64,000 nt of DNA from Tetrastigma voinierianum. Its lineage: Eukaryota > Streptophyta > Magnoliopsida > Vitales > Vitaceae. The stretch lies in assembly GCA_016808115.1 (NCBI GenBank), contig JAEQBH010006376.1, positions 18,803 to 82,802 of the forward strand. Direction: 5' to 3'. A program made the position numbers and the translations under genes. The notes below the pieces were generated by a model that saw only the letters and a program-made list of their open reading frames with translations, was not told the DNA's origin and did no database searches. Positions 1 to 9,887 of the stretch are shown one piece after another. The number at the start of each line of letters is the position of its first letter. The stretch's first letter is position 1.

Positions 1-412
1 TACATGCATATACCAACTTTATCCTCTTTGTTTGGCTGTATGAGCAATATCTTGTTCCTCATTCAGTGCCATATGACAAACTTATGCTCATGCATATGCT
101 GGGAAAGCACATGAATGTAAGATGATCTTACAGGAGAGCAAATATCCAACTGGCTCCACTGGGACCCTTTGCTGAGGCCTGAGTGGTTTAATCTTGCCCT
201 ATTTTACAATCCATTCACCAAATAATTTCTATTACAGGGCTGTTAATTTATTGAATGTCGATGTACCATCACTTTTTCTCGTGGGGATCTTAAGTTTATC
301 GCTGTGGATGGATAATCCACATGGATATTAAATAAAACATACATGTTAACATCCGTACTATGACATATTATTTAGATTGTGTTGATATGTATTGAAAAAT
401 GTGATTCTCCAG

Positions 413-1360
413 GTATTTGTCCCAAGGAGGGTGGCAAAACATGTCGCTGATATTTTTCATGTGCTGGTGAATGATATTGACTCTTATGAGGAGGGAAGGG
501 AGAGTCCTGAGATTGACTATTACTTGCTCGGAAAAGGAGATCTGAGAGAGACGAGATTTGTTCTTGGCAAAGTTATTATGGACACAATGAGCTGTGGGCT
601 TGTCCAGAGTCTCCAGATGGAAACAGAGGTTGATGAGGAGAAAAATCGGCTACTCGTATCTTATAATGAACAGAAGGCGGAGGCACCCAATCTTTCTGAG
701 GTGGTAAAACATCTGATAGTTGCTAAGGTTAACAAACGTATATCATTGTTTAATTCTGAACTGCAGCAAGAGAAGGGAAAGAAGCAGAAGTTGTTTGACA
801 TGAAGTTTGATTCTTCAGAAGAGGAGACGGCTAAGGAGAAGCAGAAAGAAAAGACACAAAAACACCAGAAGATGGGAAAGAAGCTAGAGGTAGCTGAAAA
901 TTTGCAGCTCCAGGAAATGGCCATGAAGCAGAAGATGGTTGACATGAAGTCTGATTCTTCAGAACAGGAAACGGCAAAGGAGAAGAAGAAAGAAAAGACA
1001 CAAAAACACCAGAAGATGGTGAAGAAGGAGATATTGAGAATGTGCAGCCCAGAAATGGGCATGAAGCAGGAGATGGTTGACATGACGTTTGATTGTTCAG
1101 AACAGGAAACGGCTAAGGAGAAGAAGAAAGAAAAGACACAAAAACGCCAAAAGATGGCAAAGAAGCTGGAGATAGCAGAGAATGTGCAGCTCCAGGAAAT
1201 GGCCATGAAGCAGTTGGAAATGGTGGGGACGGAGAATCTCCAAATATCAACTAAAAGGCAACTCAAAGTAGCTAATAACAAGCATTCCGGACAGCAGAAG
1301 TTGAACAGAAAGCTAAACGAGCAGCACAAGCTAGAAGAAGCAGTTAATCAGGAACTTTGA
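413..1360 (+). CDS. Terminal exon of an unrecognised charged, repeat-rich protein
   Basis: A splice acceptor (CTCCAG) ends at 412 and the frame is open from there to a TGA at 1358-1360, so this reads as the last exon of a gene starting left of the window. The first ~95 residues look globular (starting VFVPRRVAKHVADIF, with a DSYEEGRESPEIDYYLLGKG stretch) and I do not recognise the family. The rest is Lys/Glu/Gln-rich and probably coiled coil, with three tandem units of 46-48 residues that each carry a D-S-S/C-E-x-E-TAKEK core followed by a KTQKHQKM-type basic block. The composition suggests a nuclear or cytoskeletal scaffold, but that is only inference. Repeat-like sequence continues past the stop, so the natural end may be further right. 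The minus-strand frame over the same bases is only a low-complexity shadow. Confidence 0.6.
   Translation, partial: VFVPRRVAKHVADIFHVLVNDIDSYEEGRESPEIDYYLLGKGDLRETRFVLGKVIMDTMSCGLVQSLQMETEVDEEKNRLLVSYNEQKAEAPNLSEVVKHLIVAKVNKRISLFNSELQQEKGKKQKLFDMKFDSSEEETAKEKQKEKTQKHQKMGKKLEVAENLQLQEMAMKQKMVDMKSDSSEQETAKEKKKEKTQKHQKMVKKEILRMCSPEMGMKQEMVDMTFDCSEQETAKEKKKEKTQKRQKMAKKLEIAENVQLQEMAMKQLEMVGTENLQISTKRQLKVANNKHSGQQKLNRKLNEQHKLEEAVNQEL
782..1207 (+). repeat. Three in-frame tandem repeats of 144/138/144 bp
   Basis: Units begin at AAGCAG near 782, 926 and 1064, and a partial fourth starts near 1208. Each encodes a Lys-Gln start, a Met-Val/Leu-Asp-Met block, an acidic Ser pair and a long Lys/Glu run. 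Unit lengths are multiples of three, so the coding frame is kept. Confidence 0.75.
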
Positions 1361-1469
1361 CCAGAAAGCAAACGAGCAGCCCAAGCTAGAATAGCAGTTA
1401 ATCAGAAACTTATGACCAGAAACAAAACAAGCAGCCTAAGCTAGAAGAAAGGGTTAATTCGAAACTTAA
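1307..1469 (+). repeat. Three 54-55 bp tandem repeats straddling the stop codon
   Basis: Units start near 1307, 1362 and 1416 with CAGAAAG/CAGAAAC and share a CAAGCTAGAA core and a GTTAATC(A/G) end. The first unit is coding (ending AVNQEL-stop); the next two lie after the stop, in frames broken by small indels. Confidence 0.6.
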
Positions 1470-2009
1470 GCCATCACACATTATCCAGTCTCTTCAAGTG
1501 AAATATACCTTTTTTCTGTACATTAATTACTATCCAGTCATACTTGGGGCAGAGGAATAAGCAGCATCACAGTGAAACTGACCACCAGCAATCACTGGGT
1601 AAGTTTATTCTCTATGTGTGTGGCTGCAGTTCTCTCCCCTAATCTGAAAACATGACCCAAATCGTCTTTCTACTCTTCTACAGCTCAACACAAAAGGGCC
1701 ATGCTGACTTCCCTATTTCACATCTCAATTAATGTCAACATTCTGCCCATATTGATAGTTTAATCGCAGCAGCAGGTAACAATAGCCAGTTGTATTCAAT
1801 TCAAAAAGGCCTCAAAAGCTTATTGTAATAAATAGAGGTTTGTGGCTATAAGTTTTATTTGATAGTCTGTTATTGAACGTCAAATATGATACGGCCATTT
1901 TCAAATGCTCCAAACCATATATTATAAATGTCTTCCAGATTGTTGGTTTGTATTCAATTCCTTGCTTTTGTGTTCATTTGTTTGTTTTTCTTTTGTTGCC
2001 CTTCTTAAG
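1470..2009. other. 3' flank without a recognised gene
   Basis: AT-rich sequence after the first gene. I see no convincing coding exon and no RNA gene; it probably contains the 3' untranslated region of the gene on its left. Confidence 0.4.
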
Positions 2010-2579
2010 CAATTATGTTTTGTTTGGTTTTGTCATTAAGGAAAAGAAAAAATATTGATAAAAATGGTTTTTTTAATGTTTAGTTGTCGTCTAATAAAAA
2101 ATTTCAAAGAAAGTCGATTAGAAAAAAAAATTACTTATACATTTTTAAATTGTTTGATTCTTTCTTTGATAAGTTAGAATAAATAAAAGGAGTTTGAAAA
2201 TTTTCCCTTGCATTTTCCTGCACATTTTTTGAAAACCAAACATAGTCTTAGGTTGTGTTTGGTTATTCGGAAGTAGGTAACAAGCAAAGGAAAAAGAATG
2301 CCAAGGAAGGCGATATTTTTTTCATATAATGACAAAGGTTAAAGAAAATTAGATGAAAATATAAGTTATTTAATCTTTATATTAATGGGTCAAAATAAAT
2401 AAATTGATTTAAAATAGCAAACTTACATTTTCTTCATTTTTTATATATTTTTTCTTTTTTTGATAACTAAATAATTTAATTACAATGTTTCTCACTGAGA
2501 TTCGAACTCGGGACCTTTTCGCTTCTTATATCCTACCTTCTTGAAACAAAATTTTGAATGAAGCTTACTCACATGACAG

Positions 2580-2651
<72 letters not shown>

Positions 2652-2695
2652 TATTTCATTTTCCTTCAAAATTTCATTACCAAATATGGTCTTAG
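2010..2695. repeat. Adjacent hAT-like MITE remnants
   Basis: The motif TGTTTGGTT(A/T) recurs as inverted ends: near 2017 and, reversed, near 2232-2251; then near 2255-2275 and, reversed, near 2680-2695. Such ends are common in short nonautonomous plant hAT-like elements. A reversed B-box-like motif (GAGATTCGAACTCGG, about 2498-2512) suggests a tRNA-derived fragment in the second one. The family call is inference from end sequence only. Confidence 0.4.
2582..2642. repeat. (AT)n microsatellite
   Basis: About 30 uninterrupted AT dinucleotides, followed by a degenerate continuation to about 2652. Confidence 0.95.
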
Positions 2696-3262
2696 GCTCT
2701 TATGAAACTTGAAAGTCGTAAGAAAAAAATGTTAGTGCCAAGAAAAGAAAATTTGAAAAAAGTAAAAATATGTTTAAATTTAATAAATTAATTATATTTA
2801 TTTATTTATGTAAGGAACTAAGGATTAAGAAATTTAAAAATATATAAAATTTTGAGAAATTTTGATTATATTTGATTTTTTTTCCTTATATTTTCCACAT
2901 TGAAACCAATGATGATAAGAAAAAAATCAAATCGTTTTTCTTAAGTTTTTTTGTCTTTCCTTGATAAGAAAAGAAAAAGAAATCATAATGACAAACACCA
3001 AAAAGAAAGAGTTTGGGTTCAAAATAACCCTCCATTTTAAAAATAACATTCATTCAAGCCAATTTTTGAAACTTTTGTTTAAAATAATCCTCTTATTCCA
3101 TATACAAAAGATGTTTCAATTCTTTTATTTTTTTCAATTTAATTTAAAATTTGTAGTTTGAAACTACGGTTTTAGTTCAAATATGAAACCGAAATCTCTA
3201 ATTTAGTTAAAAAATGAAACCGTAGCTTTAACTAAGGCTTGTTAGAGCTATTTTGAACAAAA
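2696..3262. other. AT-rich spacer
   Basis: No supported gene. It contains short repeats of the type 'gaaactacggttt / gaaaccgtagctt' that look like decayed transposon sequence, and a flank (TTTTGAACAAAA, 3251-3262) that matches the right flank of the next element. Confidence 0.4.
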
Positions 3263-4353
3263 GTGTTAGATATAACCAAGAAACAAAATATCGGTAATTA
3301 TATATATTCTAAATATCGCGAATATCGCCGATATTTTGACAAAAATATTGATAAAACGAAAATTAATAAAAATACTTCTGGAATTCATATAAATACTTTG
3401 TCGAACTATAAAAGACATAGATAAAACAAATACACACTTGCCAAGACGATATTCATTATAATTTATCAAGAATTACATTATAATAGCCATTTAAAATCAA
3501 ATGTAAGACCGACGCTACTCCATTATATTATTTGACGGGGCGGATTACATTCAATACACAATATTCATACTAAAATCTTCAAAATATTGAAATAAATAAA
3601 AAAGAAAAAATAATTCGATACTAAAACGTTTCGAATGTGTATAGTTTTAGCCAGAATAAAATCAGATGATTTAGTGTGATTTATGTAATTTTTCGTGAGT
3701 CAAAATAGTCATTGGATTGTCAAAAAATATTGTGATTTAATTTTAACCGTTGGATTTGATTTTGGTTCAAATATGATCATTGGATCATCATATATCCATT
3801 GGAGATCAATCTAAACCGTTAGATAAAGCTTCAAATTTAAAATCAACTGTTGGATTATCATATATCCGTTGGAAATCAATATAAACCGTTAGATCAAGTT
3901 TCAAATTTAAAATTAACCGTTAAATTGTATCATATAAATTTTCTTGACGCTTTAAAAAACGAACGAAACTGACCTTGGATCAAAACATGAATGAATCTGG
4001 CCGCGATTTATTGGCCATGAAGTCAGCAGAAAATAATCGAGAGATTCGATATTTTCGATATTTTATCAATATATCTTCGATATTTTACCGATATATCTCT
4101 GATATTTACCGATATTTTTCCAAAAAATTTCATGATGACGCTACACAGATATACTTCGTTTCCTGAGCATTTCATCAAATATGTACTCGGAGCATTTCAC
4201 AAATATCAACGATTTTACCGATGGTTAATTTTTCATTAATCGACTTTCGACGGTGAAAATCGTATCGGAGCATCGGGCCGATATCCGATATTTCACGATA
4301 TATCGATCGACATATCCGATTTTTTGTTCTTTGATATAACGTAGAATCAATAA
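3263..4353. mobile_element. Nonautonomous foldback element, Mutator-like
   Basis: The two ends are inverted and related: the left end has AAGAAACAAAATATCGG and then AAATATCG(C)GAATATCGCCGAT; the reverse complement of the right end has AAGAACAAAAAATCGG and GAAATATCGGATATCGG. Both arms hold many CGATATTTT-type units. The flanks look like an 11-12 bp target duplication (TTTTGAACAAAA at 3251-3262, TTTTAAACAAAA at 4354-4365, one mismatch). Long degenerate terminal repeats and a 9-12 bp duplication fit Mutator-like elements. There is no transposase. Confidence 0.45.
3781..3935. repeat. ~70 bp tandem repeat, about 2.2 copies
   Basis: TGGAT(C/T)ATCATATATCC starts at 3781 and again at 3851, followed in each by the AAACCGTTAGAT and TTCAAATTTAAAAT blocks; a third partial copy begins near 3920. 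It lies inside the foldback element. Confidence 0.75.
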
Positions 4354-6420
4354 TTTTAAACAAAAACAGTCATTTGATCCAAAACTAAAAAAGAAAAAAA
4401 GTGTTTAGGACCCATTGGTGTGATCTTAAAAGGATGGCAATTGATTGAGAAGTTCGCTCCTTTCTTTGTTGTTATTAGGCTTGTCCTCAGATCCAGTGGC
4501 CCCCTCCCTCTCTACCAATGATGAAATGGCCCTGCCTTGGTTCCTCCCCACTTCTCACGGACGTTTAAAAAAATATATTCCATTTAAAAATTATTTGAAA
4601 TGCAGCGCCTGTGCTAAAAGTTATTCTTCTTTTAATCCCCATCAACTTACGTAATTTGCATCAAACTTTTCTTTTCAATAAACAAGTTCAAAATTTATAT
4701 CAAACTCGTATTTTCAATAAATAAGTTTTAAATTTACATTAAATTTGTTTTTTTTTTTTTTTTTAACGTACGAGTTTAATATTTACACTGAATTTATCTT
4801 TTCAACAGATAAGTTCTTAATTTGTCCTGAACTTATATTTTTAATAAATGAATTCTTAATTTCAACAAAATCGTATTTCTAATGTATAAGTTTTATATTT
4901 ATAATAATGTCCAAATTTATACTAAACGAGTTTTAAATTTGCACTAATCTATTTTTGACAAACGAGCTCGAGAAGATCAACTCGTCTTTCAAAAGACAGC
5001 TCGAATTATACTAAATCAGATTTATCATGTATTTGCATCTATATAAATTTCATGTTATCACAAAGTGTAGTAATTTAATTAATAGTTTTAGAATCATATT
5101 TTTTCAATCAATCTTTTTAAAATTTGATGTAATCCAACACTTTACCCCATATACTCGCTATTTCCATAATTTCCATAAGAACCCCCCCTCCCTCCCATTA
5201 TTTCTCATCTGTCAATTTTTAGCCCAAGACCATATACATTTTTGGCTGAGTTAATTTAAAAAAAAAACTGTTTTTGATAGTAGCTTTTGAAAATATAGAG
5301 AATACAAAAAATGTGTTTTTTGAAAACTCTTTTTTGTTTTTTAAATTTAATGTTTTTTATATTTTTCAAAAAAAAAAAAAGAAATCAAACATATTATCTT
5401 TGTTTTTCAATAATAGAAAACAATTTAAAAAAGGGCAAACCAACATGACTTTAGTTTTTGTTTTGAAAAAAATAAGAAAAATAAAGAAAACACAAAGACA
5501 TTTGATTCATAGGTTTTTTTTTTCTTGAAAAAAACGAATTCAAAAAACAAAAATAGGGTAATATGTTTTTTCAAAAAGCTGTTATTAAGAATAACTTTAA
5601 CAAACAAGAACGAAAACAGACCCTAAATCATTATGCCCATATTGATTCATTGAAAGCAATAAAAACCATAGAAAGTTTTTTATTATTTTTCTAGACTTCC
5701 AGCATCTTCTTGCGGCGGAATTACATTGGTCACTTCTCTCTAGGGCTCCTACCTGAAGTCTACGGTCATAAGACATCAATAAAAATATTGGGCAATGCAT
5801 AAAGCAAATAATAAAGTGAAATTTAAAAAATAATTTAATTTAATAAACAATAAACTATTATCTGGCATAAATAAATTAAAACTTAAAAAATGTAATAACT
5901 ATTATTTGACATATTTTTTCTTTTATGTTTTATTTTTGAAAGTAAAACCTGTTGTAAAAAACAATAGAAATATATATATATATTTTTAAATTTTTTCGAA
6001 TATAGAAAGAATATATAGTCGTTTTTTAAATTATTTTAAGACGGAAAATAGAAAATATATCAGATTTTTTTTCTAAATTCATGAAATGTAACTAAGGCAA
6101 AGATATTTACAATATTATTCAAACCATTTAGATATCAAGTCGGATTTTTCTTTTACTGAAATGTCACTAAAAATTAGAAAGTTTAAAAATTAGTAATGTT
6201 TATTGTTAACGGTAAAAAAAAAATATATATCATAAAAAACATGATGAATGGATCTTATGGATCTTTTTATCCTCTTGTCTAATGAATGAATAGTAATTTA
6301 AAAGAAATATTATATTTTTCTAATGAATGAAATATTAGAAAGCTTTTGATATAAAAAATAAATGAATATCCAAATAACTTAAGAAATTAGAATAACACAA
6401 CAAGCATGACATGACACTCA
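4354..6420. other. AT-rich intergenic spacer
   Basis: No gene is supported. 4640-4990 is a run of degenerate short repeats (variants of 'aagtttaaatttacatcaaa'), and 5260-5630 is an A/T homopolymer-rich inverted-repeat-like segment. Short open frames here are A/T low-complexity artefacts. Confidence 0.5.
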
Positions 6421-6422
6421 TG

Positions 6423-6433
6423 TGACCGTTGGG
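6423..6433 (-). promoter_or_regulatory. MSA element (mitosis-specific activator), distal
   Basis: The minus strand reads CCCAACGGTCA, a full match to the plant MSA consensus YCYAACGGYYA bound by three-repeat MYB (MYB3R) factors. It lies 240-250 bases upstream of the cyclin start codon, where G2/M genes usually carry such sites. Confidence 0.75.
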
Positions 6434-6482
6434 ATCAAAGTCATCCGCACAGCGCACACACCCCAGCCAACAGATAATTTTC

Positions 6483-6493
6483 TAGCCGTTGCG
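6483..6493 (-). promoter_or_regulatory. MSA-like element, proximal
   Basis: The minus strand reads CGCAACGGCTA: the AACGG core and the 3' half fit the MSA consensus, with one mismatch in the 5' half. It is 60 bases from the full match, in the same orientation. Confidence 0.6.
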
Positions 6494-6501
6494 TTTGAAA
6501 A

Positions 6502-6514
6502 AATATATATATTT
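6502..6514 (+). promoter_or_regulatory. Likely TATA box of the cyclin gene
   Basis: AATATATATATTT sits directly after the MSA pair and about 160 bases before the start codon. A transcription start around 6535-6545 is expected but not shown by the sequence. Confidence 0.5.
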
Positions 6515-6672
6515 TAAGACAAACCCACTTCTTCTTCTGTAAGCACCCTGTCCAAACCCACACAGTCCATTCTACCTTTACTTTTCTTTTTTCTGCTCTT
6601 TTAGGAGTCTAGATATGTTGTGACTCCAAACACCACCACCATTGATCATTTTTTTGAATCGAGGAAAAGAAG

Positions 6673-9600
6673 ATGAGCATGACTGAGAATAGTCCTGTTT
6701 CTGGTTTGGTAGAACCCACAATCCTTCAAGGTAGTTGAATCTGAGTTTAATGGAGTTTCTGGATTCGGTTCAAAGAGTTGTTTTTCATGTTTTGTTTTGT
6801 TTTTGTTTTTTGTTTTCAGAAATGGGAAACAAAAAAGTTGTCGTGCCTGAGGCGAGACAGAATCGAAGAGCTTTAAGCGTGATAAGTGAGAATGCGGTGA
6901 GAGGTGGTGGTGCTAACAGGAAAGGCTTGTCAAAGTAAATAATTTTCTCTTCACGTTTTTTAAATTTGCTCGGTTCTTAATTTTTTTTTGTGGAGATTAA
7001 ATTTGTTGCATTTGATTTGACACAGAAAACAAAGGATTTATGAAAAGAAGATACCTGCCCAGTGCAGCATCGACTAATTACAAGGTCTGAATACAAACCT
7101 GTTTCACTTTTTCATGGCATCTGGGTGGGTGTCTGAGGAACTTGAAAATTTTGAATTTTGAAAAAAAGAACCAAAAAAATTCTTTAGCTCGTAGCCTGAT
7201 GCAACTGTTTACATGGGCTGAGGACTTAAGGTTAAACTTAATCCAAATACAGCTCAAAAAGCATCCAACCATTATTACTCTTGCTTTGTTGTTTTCTCAT
7301 TTTCCTCGGTTTTCTCGGCATCCAAATGGGATTTCAACTAATTCTTATTTGTATTTTCTTCTGATATTTTATGTTTTAATGGGTGTCCTTTGATTTCATC
7401 CTTGCTGTAACATTTTTCAGGAGGTTTGCAGCACAATTGGCGAGCATGCAGCAGGCTAACGTTATGGTAAAGATGATTTTAGCTCTCTCAGAGTCGAATT
7501 TCCTACTCATTTATACACAATGGGGTTAACATTTTCTTGGCATCCAATCATGTTGGCAGGAATTTAAGAAACCTGAGTTGATCATATGGACTCCTGGTCA
7601 ATCAGAAGATTTTGAACTTGAAGATGTGGAGGAGGAGAATAAGGCAGCTCCAGAACATCCAGTACCCATGTTGGTGGAACAAACAGAAACAAAGATCAAT
7701 GAGATGGATCAAGTGGTATATATATATATATATTTAATTCTCTCTCTCTCTCTCGCTCTTCAATATTTTATTAAATCGAAAACCCATGAAAAAATGGCTG
7801 AAATAATATATTTGCAGGAGGAGGTGGTAATGGAGGACATAGATGGTGAGCCTGTGATGGATATAGATGGCCCAGATGCCAAGAATCCACTAGCAGTTGT
7901 TGAGTATGTTGAAGAGCTGTATGCCTACTATAGAAGGATTGAGGTAATTCAAAACTCAATGCTCTCTATATGTTTCAGATTATATGCCTTACCATTATTA
8001 GGTAGGACATGGGTTTTTTTCTAAATAATTAGGGTGTTTGTTTTTTACATGCTTAAAGTTAATATTTTAAGTTGTTTGTTTTTAAATATTGTATTTCTAT
8101 TAAGTATTAAGTTGTTTATTTTTATATGTACTTAAAAATTAATATCCTAATTATATCAAGAAAGCAATTTATTTAACTTTTATTTATAATAAAATGAGTA
8201 TTATTTATATGATATCTTAACATATTAATAAAAAAATAAAAAATAGAAATGATAAAATTATTAGATAAAAATTTATTATTATCATTGTTATCTATTTTAT
8301 ATGATTAAAATAAAATGTATAAAATTAATAAGTAAAAATAGATTGATGATAGTTGTTAGATTGTGTGAATTTTAAAGATTTATAATATTTTGAAAAGATG
8401 ATTATAGTACCAAACATAAAATTAATAAGTAAAAAAATAGATTGATGATAGTTAGATTGTGTGGAATTTTGAAGATTTTATAATATTTTGAAAAGATGAA
8501 GATTTTAAAATATATTTTTTTTCCTCTTTTAAAATATGGTTTTTTCTAAATAGATTGGATTTGATTTGGTAAATTCTTAGAATCCACAGAGTTTAGTAAC
8601 AGGAAATACATTTGATTTGTAAATTCCTATATTTGTTACAATTCTGGAAAAGAATGCATTTTGTTAAATTCTGGAATACAATGCATTGTTACTAAATAAT
8701 CCAACCCTGATTTAAAGCAGAGTTGTAGCTGTGTGTCGCCGGACTATATGACTCAACAACATGATATCAACCATAAGATGAGGGGTATACTGATCGACTG
8801 GCTTATCGAGGTATAGAAAGAAAAAGTGGAAGGAAATTGTTTAAACTTGATAAATTAATTCTATGTATTATTCAAACTCATTTTATTTATGTTGTCAGTT
8901 CCAAAGGTGGCTAATTGATGGGCGCTTAAATTGAACAGGTTCATGATAAATTTGAACTCCTGGAGGAGACATTGTTTTACCGTCAATATCATAGACAGAT
9001 TTTTATCTCAGCAGACTGTGCAAGAAAGAAGCTTCAATTAGTTGGTCTGGTTGCTATGCTTTTAGCATGCAAATATGAGGAAGTTTCTGTTCCAGTTGTT
9101 ACTGATTTGATAGTTATTTCAGCCAAAGCTTACACAAGGAAAGAGTTTATTGAAATGGTACGTACATTCATTAGTTATAATCACATTGCCATTATTCTTT
9201 CTCTCTTTTGTCAGCGAGTAAACCCTTTCTGAAAATCAATCTGCAGGAGAGGATGATGCTCAACACACTGCAATTTAACATGTCGGTCCCGACGCCGTAT
9301 GTTTTCATGAAGAGGTTCCTCAAGGCTGCTCAATCAGACAAGAAGGTTGGTTTTCCACAAGACATGAATTGAATTGAATCAATATGACAAAAGTTTGTAT
9401 TTCTTGACTGAGATTATTAGTTTGTGTTTAAAACTTGAACCAGCTGGAGCTGTTGTCATTTTTCTTGATGGAAGTTTGTCTGGTGGAGTGTGAGATGCTG
9501 AAATTCACACCATCTCTGCTGGCTGCTGCTTCCATCTACACTGCTCAGTGTAGTCTCTATGGTTTTAAGCAATGGGACAAGACTTGTGAGCACTACACAA

Positions 9601-9887
9601 ACTACACTGAAGATCAGCTCCTGTAAAGTCTTTTTTCCTCCTCCCCCACATTACATTCTTATTCAGTAGTATCCCGGAAAAAAAGTACTGATGCCTTTTG
9701 TTTGTTTAAACAATCTTTTGATGATTGATGGATGCAGAGAATGCCTGAGAATTATATCAACTTGCACCAAAATGCAGGGTCAGGAAAACTAACAGCAGCT
9801 CAGAGGAAGTATTGTACATCAAAACTAAGTTATACATCAAAATGTGAACCAGCTTATTTCTTATTGGGGACGACACAACAACAATAG
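6673..9887 (+). CDS. CYCB2: G2/mitotic cyclin, B2 type (11 exons; frame breaks)
   Basis: Exons: 6673-6730, 6820-6934, 7026-7084, 7421-7466, 7560-7715, 7818-7943, 8721-8810, 8939-9157, 9247-9345, 9444-9622, 9738-9887, all with GT/AG borders. The product is a B-type cyclin that activates CDKs at G2/M. Seen: an N-terminal destruction box (RRALSVISEN, about residues 35-44), RRFAAQLAS before the acidic linker, the cyclin-box start MRGILIDWLIE in exon 7, KKLQLVGLVAMLLACKYEE in exon 8, NTLQFNMSVPTPYVFMKRF in exon 9, and the C-terminal cyclin fold in exon 10 (LELLSFFLMEVCLVECEMLK). Breaks: exon 3 changes frame near 7057-7062, exon 8 has two compensating shifts (8978-9020), and exon 11 changes frame near 9751, which would end translation at 9790-9792 instead of 9885-9887. 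The otherwise near-perfect match suggests a real gene with sequence errors, although a recent pseudogene is possible. The tandem MSA sites upstream fit G2/M expression. Confidence 0.85.

Noticed and set aside
1..391. An upstream exon of the first gene
   Set aside because: A 'tattacag' acceptor-like site near 237 exists, but the sequence after it has stops and no family signal.
661..1329. A 222-codon minus-strand open frame opposite the first gene
   Set aside because: It is the complement of a Lys/Glu-rich coding repeat, giving a Phe/Ser/Cys-rich shadow; the plus-strand frame has the acceptor and repeat periodicity.
2490..2520. Possible tRNA gene (GTTCGAATC-like motif on the minus strand)
   Set aside because: Only a B-box or T-arm is visible; no acceptor stem or anticodon arm could be folded by eye, so it is more likely a tRNA-derived repeat fragment.
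3300..4330. Possible CRISPR-like array of CGATATTTT units
   Set aside because: Units are too short, irregular and inverted between arms, and the setting is a plant genome; a foldback transposon explains them.
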